This document shows, one piece after another, positions 29,474 to 39,400 of a DNA stretch of 45,203 nt. A program made the position numbers and the translations under genes. Source of the DNA: a virus; the IMG/VR virus record IMGVR_UViG_3300009537_000033, positions 1 through 45,203 of that record; one strand, 5' to 3'. The notes beneath the pieces were generated by a model. That model did no database searches. It had not been told where the DNA came from and saw only the letters and a program-made list of their open reading frames with translations. Position 1 is the first letter of the stretch. The number at the start of each line of letters is the position of its first letter.

Positions 29474-29895
29474 TGGCCATCTCCACGTCCTTCAACATCT
29501 GGCAAGCCGTCGTGCAGGAGTATCGAGCCGATGCTCCGCTGAAGGCGTCCCTGGTAGGGGGCCTTCATGAGGGCTTCGCCCCGGAGAAGACCCCGTATCC
29601 ACTCGCGGTCTACATCCCGGTCGCCATGCCGTACGAAGACGCATGGGGATCGAGGCTGATCATCGCGGTCATGGACATCAAGGTCTTCAGCCGAGACAGC
29701 GTCGAGGCCGGAACCCTCGACGAGTCCTTCGCCAGAGTGCTCGATGGGGCCTCGCTTGAGGTGACGGGACAGACGACCCTGATCTGTCGTCGGATGGGTG
29801 ACATACGGATGTCACCCGATCTCGACGAAGAGGGGCTGAAGGTTTACAGCGCGGGCGGATCGTATGAGATCTGGACCGACCAACCCCTCTCATAG
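29473..29895 (+). CDS. Tail terminator protein, 140 aa
   Basis: ATG 29473 overlaps the preceding stop (TGATGG). The layout, with N-terminal helix WQAVVQEYRADAPL, PYPLAVYIPVAMPYED, IAVMDIKVFSRD, TLDESFARVLDGASLEVTG and CRRMGDIRMSPD, fits tail terminators of siphoviruses, which cap the tail tube. It precedes the tail tube gene by 9 bases with TAGGAGCGCACC as ribosome site. No catalytic role is expected. Confidence 0.77.
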   Translation: MAISTSFNIWQAVVQEYRADAPLKASLVGGLHEGFAPEKTPYPLAVYIPVAMPYEDAWGSRLIIAVMDIKVFSRDSVEAGTLDESFARVLDGASLEVTGQTTLICRRMGDIRMSPDLDEEGLKVYSAGGSYEIWTDQPLS

Positions 29896-29904
29896 GAGCG
29901 CACC

Positions 29905-30324
29905 ATGGCTGCCAACGATGGCAACAAGCTCCACGGCAAGAACGGCGCGATCTATCTCGACGGCCCGAAGGGCACCGGGACCAAGGTCTCCGTCAAGACC
30001 GACTGGACGCTCAACCTGAACCGCGACTACGTCGACGTCACCACCTTCGGTGACACGAACAAGACGTACCTCGCGGGCCTGAAGGACGTCTCAGGCACCT
30101 ACGCGGGTCTCTTCGACACCGCGGGTGACCTGCTGGCGAACGCCGCGGACGAGGACGAGAAGCTCACCTACCTGTACGGCGACGACCGGAACGGGTTCGA
30201 GGTGCTGATCGGGCACGGCCTGGCACTCCACGACGCTGCGATCAACTGCAGCAACACGGATGCCATCCGCATCAGCGGGAACTTCCGGGCCGCAGGCCCC
30301 TGGACCGTACTGACCGGCATCTAG
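29905..30324 (+). CDS. Major tail (tube) protein, 139 aa
   Basis: ATG 29905 has GGAGCGCACC upstream. The sequence (GKNGAIYLDGPKGTGTKVSVKTDWTLNLNRDYVDVTTFGDTNKTYL, LKDVSGTYAGLFD, GNFRAAGPWTVLTGI) fits small tube proteins of actinophages: a beta sandwich with the characteristic VDVTTFGD segment. It is followed by a strong hairpin, as expected for a highly expressed virion gene. The short length is normal for this subtype. Confidence 0.87.
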   Translation: MAANDGNKLHGKNGAIYLDGPKGTGTKVSVKTDWTLNLNRDYVDVTTFGDTNKTYLAGLKDVSGTYAGLFDTAGDLLANAADEDEKLTYLYGDDRNGFEVLIGHGLALHDAAINCSNTDAIRISGNFRAAGPWTVLTGI

Positions 30325-30329
30325 CCGGC

Positions 30330-30361
30330 AAGGGGGTGGGCCACCCCAGGCCCACCCCCTT
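30330..30361 (+). terminator. Hairpin terminator after the tail tube gene
   Basis: AAGGGGGTGGGCC (30330-30342) and GGCCCACCCCCTT (30349-30361) form a perfect 13-bp stem with a 6-base loop. The outer pairs give AA upstream and TT downstream. There is little T-run beyond. It likely reduces transcription into the tail chaperones after the abundant tube gene. Confidence 0.75.
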
Positions 30362-30388
30362 CCACCCTGATCCGCAAGGAGGGGATGA

Positions 30389-30739
30389 ATGGCACGAGGA
30401 CTCTTCCAGAACGTCGCTGGGACCGAAGGCTCGATCAAGATCGTCGAGCTCGGCGCCACCATCGGCATGTTCCAGAGATGGCGCCTCGATCGCATGAAGA
30501 TCGGGGAAGAGGACTTCGGCAAACTCTGGAAGTTCCAAGCGGAGCTTCAGTACATCAATCCGACCCTGTTCCAAGACCCTGACTACGAGCCCCAGATCTT
30601 CATCGTGACGGGCAAGGATCGACGGACGCGGAAGGAGAAGCAGTACAGGCTGCGGCAGGTCGAGGGCTATCGTCCTCAACTGAACGGCCGCACCCTACTG
30701 ATGGAAGGAGTCGAACTGGATGACGGTTCCAGCGCTTGA
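30389..30739 (+). CDS. Hypothetical tail-module protein, 116 aa
   Basis: AAGGAGGGG (30376-30384) lies four to six bases before ATG 30389; an earlier ATG at 30385 is in another frame and too close. The protein is basic and beta/alpha mixed (SIKIVELGATIGMFQRWRLDRMKIGEEDFGKLWKF, PDYEPQIFIVTGKDRRTRKEKQYRLRQVEGY). It lies between tube and chaperones, a slot where some phages have assembly or tail-tube helper proteins. I do not recognise the family. It overlaps the next gene by 20 bases. Confidence 0.75.
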   Translation: MARGLFQNVAGTEGSIKIVELGATIGMFQRWRLDRMKIGEEDFGKLWKFQAELQYINPTLFQDPDYEPQIFIVTGKDRRTRKEKQYRLRQVEGYRPQLNGRTLLMEGVELDDGSSA

Positions 30740-31106
30740 ACCAGCGACCGCAGAGGTCCACTATCGAGGCACCTTGTTCAAGCTCGTCGAGCAGGACACG
30801 GCCACCTACGACGAGTGCTTGCAGGCGGCGACGACCGAGGACTGGGAGACCGGCGTCAAGGTCGAGAACATCGACGAGCAGATGCTCATCCGACTCCTGC
30901 TGCAGAAGGCCCTCGTCGAGCCCAAGCTCACGATGGCCGAGATCCATAAGCTCGGCGTGCGCCTTTCCAGGCAGCTCGAGCGCGACTGCCGGACACTCCA
31001 CCTCGGTGTCGAGCCCGAGGACGACGGCAAGAAGAAGCGTGGTCGCAAGGCCAAGCCCGAGCCTGAGCCCGAGGAAGACGAGGAAGAGGGAAAGGCCGAC
31101 GCCTGA
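30720..31106 (+). CDS. Tail assembly chaperone, first frame (gpG-like), 128 aa
   Basis: Residues 15-100 are helical with an alternating pattern found in gpG-like chaperones (TAEVHYRGTLFKLVEQDTATYDECLQ, DEQMLIRLLLQKALVEPKLTMAEIHKLGVRLSRQLE). The last 35 residues are Lys/Glu/Pro-rich and disordered. The gene carries GGGAAAG at 31088-31094 close to its end, the same heptamer as the lambda G-T frameshift, in the correct codon phase. Most ribosomes should make this 128-residue form. It binds the tape measure during tail assembly. Confidence 0.85.
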   Translation: MTVPALEPATAEVHYRGTLFKLVEQDTATYDECLQAATTEDWETGVKVENIDEQMLIRLLLQKALVEPKLTMAEIHKLGVRLSRQLERDCRTLHLGVEPEDDGKKKRGRKAKPEPEPEEDEEEGKADA

Positions 31107-31255
31107 CCATGTTCGAGATGAACTGCCGGATCGCCAGGGCCTACGGGGTCACTCCCGAGGTTCCTTGGCACTGGCCGTTCACCTGGTGGCGCAGGGTCAG
31201 GGATGAGCTCGTCGAGAGCTGGCAGCCACCCCCCGAGGACGACGACGACGAATAG
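30720..31255 (+). CDS. Tail assembly chaperone, predicted -1 frameshift product, 178 aa
   Basis: At GGGAAAG (31088-31094) the zero-frame codons read G-GGA-AAG. A one-base backward slip continues into the frame of 31109-31255 and gives about 125 residues plus 53 residues. The second part (RIARAYGVTPEVPWHWPFTWWRRVRDELVE...) is short, Trp-rich and like gpT-type tails. Such fusion proteins are needed in small amount for tail assembly. The shift is inferred from the heptamer, phase and open downstream frame; I have no expression evidence. Confidence 0.75.
31088..31094 (+). promoter_or_regulatory. Programmed -1 ribosomal frameshift heptamer GGGAAAG
   Basis: The heptamer fits X XXY YYZ with X=G, Y=A, Z=G and starts at the last base of a codon, so both tRNAs can re-pair after slipping. 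It is followed by GC-rich sequence and the T-like frame. This is the established site for the lambda tail chaperones; a pseudoknot was not verified here. Confidence 0.8.
31109..31255 (+). CDS. Tail chaperone second frame (gpT-like), 48 aa if initiated alone
   Basis: An ATG at 31109 opens a 48-residue frame in the -1 phase. No convincing ribosome site precedes it (GCCGACGCCTGACC), which favours expression as the C-terminal half of the frameshift product rather than alone. It has aromatic residues (WHWPFTWWRR) and an acidic tail (EDDDDE). The tape-measure gene follows 9 bases later with AGGGAG. Confidence 0.7.
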   Translation: MFEMNCRIARAYGVTPEVPWHWPFTWWRRVRDELVESWQPPPEDDDDE

Positions 31256-31264
31256 GGAGTCCTG

Positions 31265-34200
31265 ATGGCAGGACAGAACGCAGGCGAGGTCCGGGTCAAG
31301 CTGGCTCTGGATGTCGACGACCTGAAGAACCAACTTGGCAATGCCAAGGAGACACTGAAGGGTACGACCGTCGACGTCCAGACGAGGTTGCTGGTCACGG
31401 CCGAGTCTGCGAAGAACCTGCAGAAGGACTTCGACGACCTCAAGCAGAAGGTCGACGTCCCCGTCAACCTCGTGTGGCCGCAGGGCGGTCCCCAGATGCC
31501 ACCTGGTCCGGGCGGGCCGGGTGGCCCCCCAGTGCGCGGTGGACCGCCCCCGGCCACCGGCCCTCCTGGCGGCTACACGCAGGGTCCCAACGGGATCCTG
31601 ATCCCCAACCAACAGCGCGGAACGGTCCGCAACGAACCCCCTGGTGGCCGGCTCATCACGAAGCCGACCCAGACTCAGCCTGTCTCGGGAGCAGGCCCCG
31701 CTTCAGCGACCGTCTCGAGCATCGGGGCGGTCGCCGCTGGCGTGGCTGCGGGGCAGGCGCTGGCGCCACAGCCGGTCCAGACCGGCCCCGTCACCGGCAC
31801 TTTCGCTTGGGACCCCGGCGCAGGCCCCGCAGGACCGCTGGTCCGAGGCGGACTGGGGATGGCGGCGGGCCAGCCTGCCGGGTTCATCGCTGCACGCCCG
31901 CAGTTCGAGACCGGCCGCGGTATGCGCCGCCTGACCCTCGGCTTTGCCGCAGAGTATCCACACCTCGCGGCGAACTCCCCCATCGGCGTCGCCAGCCAGA
32001 TGCCGCGCCAGATCGGCGCTGGCGGGCAGTTCCTGCCCCAGCCGGCGCGGGGCGCCCGCATCGCAGGCGGCATCCCGCAGGGACGGCGCGAGGTCTATAT
32101 CCACGAAGGCGAGGCGTATCGCGTCCCTCGCGACTACGACCCCGAGGCCAGCTTGCAGCGGCTCAACGTCGGGACGGAGCCCGGACAGGGCGTCCGCGGT
32201 ACCCGCGGCTTCGGTACGCCCTACACCGAAGCGACGCCAGCGCAGGTCGCTGCCCGTGAGTCGCGGATCGACGCCCAGAACACGATGGCCGAAGAGCAGG
32301 CGCGGATCGACCTCGCTATGTCCGGCGTCGACACCACTGGCAAGCCGCGGGGCCAGTCCTTCATCTCGTACCGCAACGAGGTCCGCTCGAAGGAACAGCA
32401 GGCCAGCGCCATCCGCAACGCCATCGGCAGCGAGGAATACTTCGAGGCGTTCGCCGCGTGGAGCGAGGGCCAGAAGGGGCCGCTCTACGAGCAGGATCCC
32501 GCGATGGCCGAACTGCTCGAGTCGGGCGGCGTCGACGCGACGGCGGTGGGTCGCGCCATGGTCCACCACTACGGCGACCAGTTCATGGAGATCGACTCCC
32601 CGGCGAGGGGGAAGCGAGCCAAGCGGCGGACGAAGGCCCTCCGCAAGCAGCAGCGGTCCGACCGAGGTGCTCTTGGAACGAGCCCGGAGGGAGAGACGAC
32701 GGCGGGATCGGTCGAGCCGCTGCTGGCGTCCGGTGCCGGTGCCATCGGTCCCACCGAGCGCGGCCTCGACGCGGCGTCGGTCGAAGAGATCGCCCTCGCC
32801 GCCCGAGACGAGGTCGCACGTGAAACACGTGCCCAGGTCCGCGCCGAACTCAAGGACGAGGGTCTGACCGGGCAGGATCTGTCACGGGCCGTCACGGAGC
32901 GGATGCGGGAGGTCCGCAACGACAAGACTTCAGACCTCTTCGCTGCCTACGAGGCGGTCGCCTCCGCGAAGGAAGCGTACAAGGCGAACGTCCAGAAGAA
33001 CGCCGACCGCGCCAACCGGGCGGGTACGGTCACCGGCCGTTCATCGGTGGATCGCGAGGCGCTCATCCCGCCCGAAGAGCGTGCTCGAGGCGGGATGCTG
33101 CCGCCGAGCCTTGACGACATCAGCAAGATCGCCGCCATCGGCGGGAAGATCACGACGGTCGGGGAACACGGCACCGAGGCGCTCGTCGACCTGCCTGGCG
33201 GCGGGCAGTTCGTCGTGCCGAACCACCAGCTCGACGCCTTCATGGACCGACGCCACCACGGCGGTCGGCACGTGCAAGGCCGCTACCGCGATCGCGGTGG
33301 ACGTTGGCAGTGGGGACCGGAGAGCGACCAGCGCGGCTTCGCGCCAGCCCCCATCCTTCCGAGTGGGCCGGCTGGCCTGCGGATCATGGACGCTGGCGGT
33401 GGCACGTTCGAGGCTCGACGTGCTCGAGCCGACATGTCCGGACTCGCAGCCGGCACCTCGGCCACCCTGAGCACCGCCAGCAACGACATCCAGCGCGTCT
33501 TGGTGACCAACTGGCCAGAGGGCCTGCAGAACCTGCGGAACCTCACCGACCCGGCCAGCGCTCTCAGCCCCGACGCTGAGCGTCGTGCTCGAGCGCAGGC
33601 GAACGCCGAGCAGGCTCGGAGCACCGCGGAAGAGAACATCGCCTCTCCATCGTCGGCAGGCCCCCGCAGGGCCACCAGCAGGGTCCGGGCGTCCGAGGCC
33701 GAGAAGCAGCGTGGCCGCGAGATGGGCCGTCGTGCCCAGGACATGCTCGGGCCTGACCCCATCGCGGAACTTCGTGCGGGCATCTCCGAAGAACTTTCGC
33801 TCGTGCCGGTCCGCGCCCTGTCGGTGTCGGTCGGCCAGCAGTTCCAGCAGCTCTTCGGTGGTCGTGCCGAGATCCAAGGCCGAGCCCGCCTCGCTGCCCA
33901 GAAGGTCGACGTCGCCGCGACGTCGCAGACGAACCTGCGGAACCTGCAGTCGCAGCGGGCGATCATCCAGGACCAGGTCAACAACTTCAACCGCCTGCCG
34001 TCCGTCCAGCGCATGGACCAGGGTCAGCGTCAGGAAGAGTTCGACCGCCTGAACGATGCGCTCGGTGACCTCACCATCGCGGTCGAGTCCGCAGAGGAAG
34101 AGTTCGAGTTCCGCTTGGGCGAGGCGCAGACAGCACGCGAGGGTATCGCGACCCCTGGGCAGCGCCTGCGGGCAACGGGCGTCGGCGTCGTCGGTATCGT

Positions 34201-36436
34201 CGGTGGCACGCTGCTGTTCACAGCCGCGATGAAGGCCGCGCAGGTCGGCGTAGCGGCGTTCTCCGAGGGCATGTCCAACGCGACAGACCGAGTGCTGGGC
34301 TTCGAGATGACCGCGAAGCAGGTCACCGATGCCCTGTCGCAGTCGCTCCGCACCGCACAGTTCACCCCAGGCGGGGCGTTCGCGGGCGCGGTCGCGCAGA
34401 CCGGCATCTCCGGTGCCGTCAACCTCGCTGGCCTGCAGCAGTACGCCCAACTGCAGGCGAACAACCAGAACCTGCAGGAGCAGATCAACCTCATCCGCGC
34501 TGAGCGTCGAGTCAGCGGCCGAGACCCGCTCACACAGCCGACAGGCGGGCTCTTCGGGACGCAGTTCTTCGCGACCCCATCCACGGGCGAGCAGATCGCG
34601 GGACTCTTCGGGCCGTCCGTTACGGAGGACTTCCTTGGTCTGCTCGGAGGCGTCATCCTCGGGCCTGAGCTCGGTGGCGTCAACGCGCTCGAGGAGTCTC
34701 GTCACTCGGGCAAGAGCCCGCTCGACTTCGTCACGGGCGAACTGCAGGACGCGGCCCACATCTTCTTCGGTGGTGACCCCGGCAAGCACTTCGCGGAGAT
34801 CTACGGCACGCCGCGGAACCGCGAGGAAGCCGCCCAGTCCGTCGACTTCCTGAACAAGCAGATCAGGAAGGCCGGGGAGGGCTTCGGTTCGTTCATCGCC
34901 CTCACCGACGAGATGAGCGACCCCCGCACGAGGGAGGCGCTCATCGGGGCCGGGGTCGAACCCGAGCAGGCCGCTCGGATCGCCAATCAGGCACGTATCG
35001 CTGGGTTGACCGGCAACGCTGCCGAGGATGTCGAGACCGCCAGGCGAGCCCTCCAAGGCGTGAGCCTCGGCGGTCAGCGGCCGGACCGCGACCTGCTCAT
35101 GCGGGCCATGCTGCCGCAACTCCGGGCACAGGCCATGGCTACGCAGGCGGTCGGCGCCTTCCAGCGCAACACGGTCATGCCGGCTGACTTCTCGATGCGG
35201 ATGCTCGCGGACCCGCTCAGCCTCAACGCCCTCACCGGCATCCTGCCCGGTAGCAACGCAGGCTTCGGTGCATCCCGGTTCGGCTCCTTCGGCGGCGTCG
35301 GTGGCGCTCTGTCGCCAGAGGTCATGGCGCAGCTCGAGGCGTCCCGAACGAGGGTCGGTGCTCAGGCCGGGGCAGGCAGGCAGGCGCTCATCGACCTCGG
35401 GCTCACCGACGAGGACATCAAGGACGTCGAGGATCTCGGCCGCGAGATCAAGGATCTGCAGGACACCGCACAGGATCTGCAGCTCGCCCATGAGGCGACG
35501 CTCTTCAACCGCCAGCTCTTCATCTCGAAGCGGACGGTCGGGGACATGATCGGAGTCATGGGCGACCTCTCGACGGAGGTCAACGGGCAGGTCATCCAGG
35601 CCACCGAACTCGGCCAGTTGCAGCGCCAGCAGATCATGGACAACCGCGAGATCTCGCGCATCCAGCTCGCCAGGACACAGCGTGAGATCAACCTGCGGCT
35701 GGCGCTGTCGCGGCTGCAGGCTCCCGGCGAGACGCCGGAAGAGCGAGCCGTGCGTCGGCGCGAGGCCGAACTCATCGCCCGCGAAGACCAGCGCATCTTC
35801 AACCTGCAGGAGCGCCAGACGCAGCGCGGCTTCCGCATCGAGGACATCGGCATCGAGCGGAACGCCGAAGAGGCCATCTTCGCGCTGCAGCAGCTCCAAG
35901 AGCAGCGTCAGCTAACCATCGACGTCCGCGGCATCTCTGCGGTCACGGACAACCTGGGGCTGCTCCGCAACTTCGTGGTCCAGTCGAAGAACAGCATCAC
36001 GTCGGTCGGCGCCACCCTGCAGGAGCAGGCCATCACGACGCTGGCGCAGATCCAAGGGCAGGCCAACGACTTCCGCGGCGTCTTCGTGGAAGAGACCCGC
36101 CTACTCTTCGAGGCCATCCGTGACGGGTCACGGATGGCTTTCCCGAAGGACGGCGGGTTCTCCGGGGCGACCTCGGATACCAACCGCTCTGCCTCTGGCA
36201 CCATCGGCCTCACGACCGGGACCATGTCATTCATGGCGGGCGAGGCCGGTACCGAGGGCGTGCTCGTCATCCGCAACCCGCGGGTCGGGACAGGCGCTGT
36301 CGGCGGCGGTGGCCGGACGACCGTCAACATCAACATGGGCAACGTCTCCGTCCGAGACGACAGCGACATCGACAAGCTCGCTGACCGTGTCGTCGAGAAG
36401 CTGCACCAGGAAGCGGCCATCGTCGGAGCGTTCTAG
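31265..36436 (+). CDS. Tape-measure protein, 1723 aa
   Basis: At 1723 residues this is the longest gene in the window and follows the tail chaperones, the fixed place of tape-measure genes. The N-terminal coiled-coil region (KLALDVDDLKNQLGNAKETL, AESAKNLQKDFDDLKQKVD) precedes a Pro/Gly-rich stretch of about residues 76-200. GEHGTEALVDLPGGGQFVVP (640s) and FMAGEAGTEGVLVI near the C-terminus are common tape-measure motifs. A hydrophobic segment at residues about 973-1000 (GVVGIVGGTLLFTAAMKAAQ) is typical and may enter the host membrane. Helical charged regions fill the rest. It sets tail length. Confidence 0.93.
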   Translation: MAGQNAGEVRVKLALDVDDLKNQLGNAKETLKGTTVDVQTRLLVTAESAKNLQKDFDDLKQKVDVPVNLVWPQGGPQMPPGPGGPGGPPVRGGPPPATGPPGGYTQGPNGILIPNQQRGTVRNEPPGGRLITKPTQTQPVSGAGPASATVSSIGAVAAGVAAGQALAPQPVQTGPVTGTFAWDPGAGPAGPLVRGGLGMAAGQPAGFIAARPQFETGRGMRRLTLGFAAEYPHLAANSPIGVASQMPRQIGAGGQFLPQPARGARIAGGIPQGRREVYIHEGEAYRVPRDYDPEASLQRLNVGTEPGQGVRGTRGFGTPYTEATPAQVAARESRIDAQNTMAEEQARIDLAMSGVDTTGKPRGQSFISYRNEVRSKEQQASAIRNAIGSEEYFEAFAAWSEGQKGPLYEQDPAMAELLESGGVDATAVGRAMVHHYGDQFMEIDSPARGKRAKRRTKALRKQQRSDRGALGTSPEGETTAGSVEPLLASGAGAIGPTERGLDAASVEEIALAARDEVARETRAQVRAELKDEGLTGQDLSRAVTERMREVRNDKTSDLFAAYEAVASAKEAYKANVQKNADRANRAGTVTGRSSVDREALIPPEERARGGMLPPSLDDISKIAAIGGKITTVGEHGTEALVDLPGGGQFVVPNHQLDAFMDRRHHGGRHVQGRYRDRGGRWQWGPESDQRGFAPAPILPSGPAGLRIMDAGGGTFEARRARADMSGLAAGTSATLSTASNDIQRVLVTNWPEGLQNLRNLTDPASALSPDAERRARAQANAEQARSTAEENIASPSSAGPRRATSRVRASEAEKQRGREMGRRAQDMLGPDPIAELRAGISEELSLVPVRALSVSVGQQFQQLFGGRAEIQGRARLAAQKVDVAATSQTNLRNLQSQRAIIQDQVNNFNRLPSVQRMDQGQRQEEFDRLNDALGDLTIAVESAEEEFEFRLGEAQTAREGIATPGQRLRATGVGVVGIVGGTLLFTAAMKAAQVGVAAFSEGMSNATDRVLGFEMTAKQVTDALSQSLRTAQFTPGGAFAGAVAQTGISGAVNLAGLQQYAQLQANNQNLQEQINLIRAERRVSGRDPLTQPTGGLFGTQFFATPSTGEQIAGLFGPSVTEDFLGLLGGVILGPELGGVNALEESRHSGKSPLDFVTGELQDAAHIFFGGDPGKHFAEIYGTPRNREEAAQSVDFLNKQIRKAGEGFGSFIALTDEMSDPRTREALIGAGVEPEQAARIANQARIAGLTGNAAEDVETARRALQGVSLGGQRPDRDLLMRAMLPQLRAQAMATQAVGAFQRNTVMPADFSMRMLADPLSLNALTGILPGSNAGFGASRFGSFGGVGGALSPEVMAQLEASRTRVGAQAGAGRQALIDLGLTDEDIKDVEDLGREIKDLQDTAQDLQLAHEATLFNRQLFISKRTVGDMIGVMGDLSTEVNGQVIQATELGQLQRQQIMDNREISRIQLARTQREINLRLALSRLQAPGETPEERAVRRREAELIAREDQRIFNLQERQTQRGFRIEDIGIERNAEEAIFALQQLQEQRQLTIDVRGISAVTDNLGLLRNFVVQSKNSITSVGATLQEQAITTLAQIQGQANDFRGVFVEETRLLFEAIRDGSRMAFPKDGGFSGATSDTNRSASGTIGLTTGTMSFMAGEAGTEGVLVIRNPRVGTGAVGGGGRTTVNINMGNVSVRDDSDIDKLADRVVEKLHQEAAIVGAF

Positions 36437-39400
36437 TGGCCACCGTCGACATCCGCTACGACGGTGTGTCGATCATCGACGACGTCGAACTGAAGCAGTC
36501 CTCGTTCACCTCGAAGGCTGACGGCAACGTCGGACAGGCGCTCATCCGCGTCCGAGACACGCAGCACGCCTACGCGCCGGGTTACTTCAAGCAGGGGAAG
36601 ACGCTCGAGCTCTTCGTCGACGGCTCCCGCTCATGGGACGGCTGGGTCTTCGTCGTGCGCCGCGGATGGCAGTTCGACGTCGACGACACCACGAACCCGG
36701 TGGCCACGCCGCGCTACTGGACGCTCATGGGGCTCGACCGGAACCTGCTCTTCCTCAAGCGGTTCCTCTACAACGTCGCGAACCCCGCTGACGACGGCGG
36801 GCTGAAGATCTGGCCTCGAGGCACGTCTGACCTCACGGCGCTCACGTACGCCTTGGCCAACTACGTCGACCTGACCGGCGACGGCATCGACGTCGCGTCC
36901 GGGTTGCGGCAGATCTCGTCCCCCGGCCCGTACGAAGAGTTCACCCTGGGCCATGTCAGCGCCAACTTCGGGTCCCTCTTCGCGGACGCGCAGAAGATCA
37001 CCGGGGGCGTCTTCGCCATCACGCCGGACCGGGTGCTCTCCTATCGCGGCGACACGGATGTCGACGCGCCCTTCGCCCTCGTGGATGCGCCTATCGCAGG
37101 GGCTCATGCCTTCTACCGTGAACTCGAGTTCGCTGACGAGTTCAACAAGGGGGCCACCGAGGCGCTCGTCTGGGGCGCTGGGAAGGGCTCTGGCGAGCCA
37201 GTCTTCGCCAAGTACCGGAACCAGGAGTACGTCGACGAGTACGGCCTGTGGCAGTGGGGCGACCGCTTCCCCGGAGCATGGAAACAGAAGACCGTCCGCC
37301 GTCGCGCTGAGACCTACGTGGAGGGGTCGCCTGACCACCGCGTCGGCCACGGTGAGCCGGTGCCCGAGGTGAAGCTGACCATCTTCGACCACGGCATCAG
37401 GGCAGGCATGGTGGCGTCCGTCCACGTGGCGACGTTCGGCATCTCTGACCGGAGGCTCCCGGTGCGCGAGGTGCGGATGACGTTTCCCACTCCCACGAGC
37501 GTCCGCTACGACCTGACCCTGAGCCTGACTATCGACACACCCTTCGGCATCCCTGACCTCTGGGACCCGACGAACCCGTGGGCATACACCGAGAGCATCC
37601 CCATCGGCGGTGACCCCGTCTACCATGACGCGCTCATCGACGACTTCGACCGGCCTGGGGTCATCCCGTACCCGGAGCTGCTGGGGCCTTTCTACAACTC
37701 AGGGGACAGCACGACCATGGTGGGGTCGCTCCCGGTCGTGCCAGAGGTCGGGGACATCATCGTCATCGACCTCTCGCGCCAGAGGTACGACCTCGGGTTC
37801 CTGAACCAGAACATCAACGACTCCCAGACGTCGTTCTCCGTGCGGTCCGTGTCGCAGGACGCGGATACGTGGCCCGCTCCCGTCCCGCCGAACGCGCAGT
37901 TCCACATCAAGATCGACGACGAGTGGATGCTGGTGACAGCGCAGACGACCGGGAGCACCCCCACCCTGACGGTCGTGCGCGGCGCACAGGGCACCTCGCC
38001 CGCCGCGCACACCGATGGCGACGCTGTCCTCCGCTCCCAGTTCGACGACTTCGACATCAGCATCCCGAAGATCCACTACCCGCAGAGCCCGCTCGGGGTG
38101 GACATCACCAAGTGGACCGATGGTGGCCCGGACGGCTCATCGCCAGTGGGTGGCTCGGAGTACCGGCGCACCGTGGACGGGACGGAGGGGTGGACGGCCG
38201 CAGACCTGTCATGGTCGTTCGTAGGGCATGAGATGCACGACGCCATCTGGTGGCTCGCGACCACGTACATCATCCGCGGCGGTGAAGAGGCCCAGGGGCT
38301 TCCTCCTGACGTCGACGCTTCGTACGACCTGTTCCACCACTACCCGGACCATGGGGTGCCCGGAACCAACCCCGGCGCATACCCGCACGGCACGGAAGAG
38401 ATGTGGATCAACGCTGGGATCTGGGACCAGCCGGGGCCACTGGCGATCGTCAACGGGGCGGTGCTCCGACCGCCGTCGAGGACGCTGTGGGTCTACACCA
38501 TCCGCGACGCGTACCCGGTCCTGGCGCTCAGCGCACCGGCAGGGTGGGACCTTTCCGGGGTGGTGAACAACGGCGTCGTCTCACACGCCATCGCCTCCAA
38601 GCGCGAGTACGCGAACATCATCGCGCAGGACATCGACAGGTTCTCCGAGTCCGCCCACAGTTTCTGGGTGGGATACCCGCACGCGTTCATCCCTGCCGGG
38701 ATCGACTTCCAGGACACGCTCGGCTACACGCCCGGTCAAGACGTCACCGGCGCCCCATGGCTCGGTGGCAACCAATACTGGTTCACGACCTCGAGCCTCG
38801 ATCAGTGGTGGATCTCGAACAGCATCGTGGGAGCCGCGGATGACGACTCGTTCGGGTTGATCAAGTACCTCATCTACGGCTCGTACTATGAGCCTGACGG
38901 GGCTCCGGGCGCACTGCAGCCGTGGGGGCCATGGGAGGGGCCGTGGGTCCCGACGTTCCACTTCCGGTTCGACGGCATCCCGTCTGCCTCCACGTTCTCA
39001 TGGTTCGAGGTGGAGTGGGACCACACCGATGCTTCGACCCCAGGTGGGGGGTTCGATGCGGGGATCATCGAGACGGTCCGTGTCATGCCTTGGTACAACG
39101 CCAACGGCTCTCTCGGGTCCAAGCTCTACATCATCCGTGGCTCGAGCATCGAATGGATAGACCTGCCGTTCACCATCAAGGATGGTGTGGACTATGTCCT
39201 GCGGGTCGACTTCGCCCTCGACCGACTGCGGGTCCGCCTGTGGGAGGCCGACGAGGAAGAGCCGAGCCAGTGGCACTACGAAGGCTCTTCTGCCGACTAC
39301 CCGTACACAGCCGTGGCGGGAGTCCCCGACCGCAACATCTTTAGCGTGGAGAAGCGGCTGGAGCCCAACTCCGAGACGACCCTGACGTGTACGTGGGACT

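Noticed and set aside
33041-35899. 952-residue open frame on the minus strand
   Set aside because: It lies fully opposite the tape-measure gene, which has strong order and motif support. GC-rich third positions leave long antisense frames without stops.
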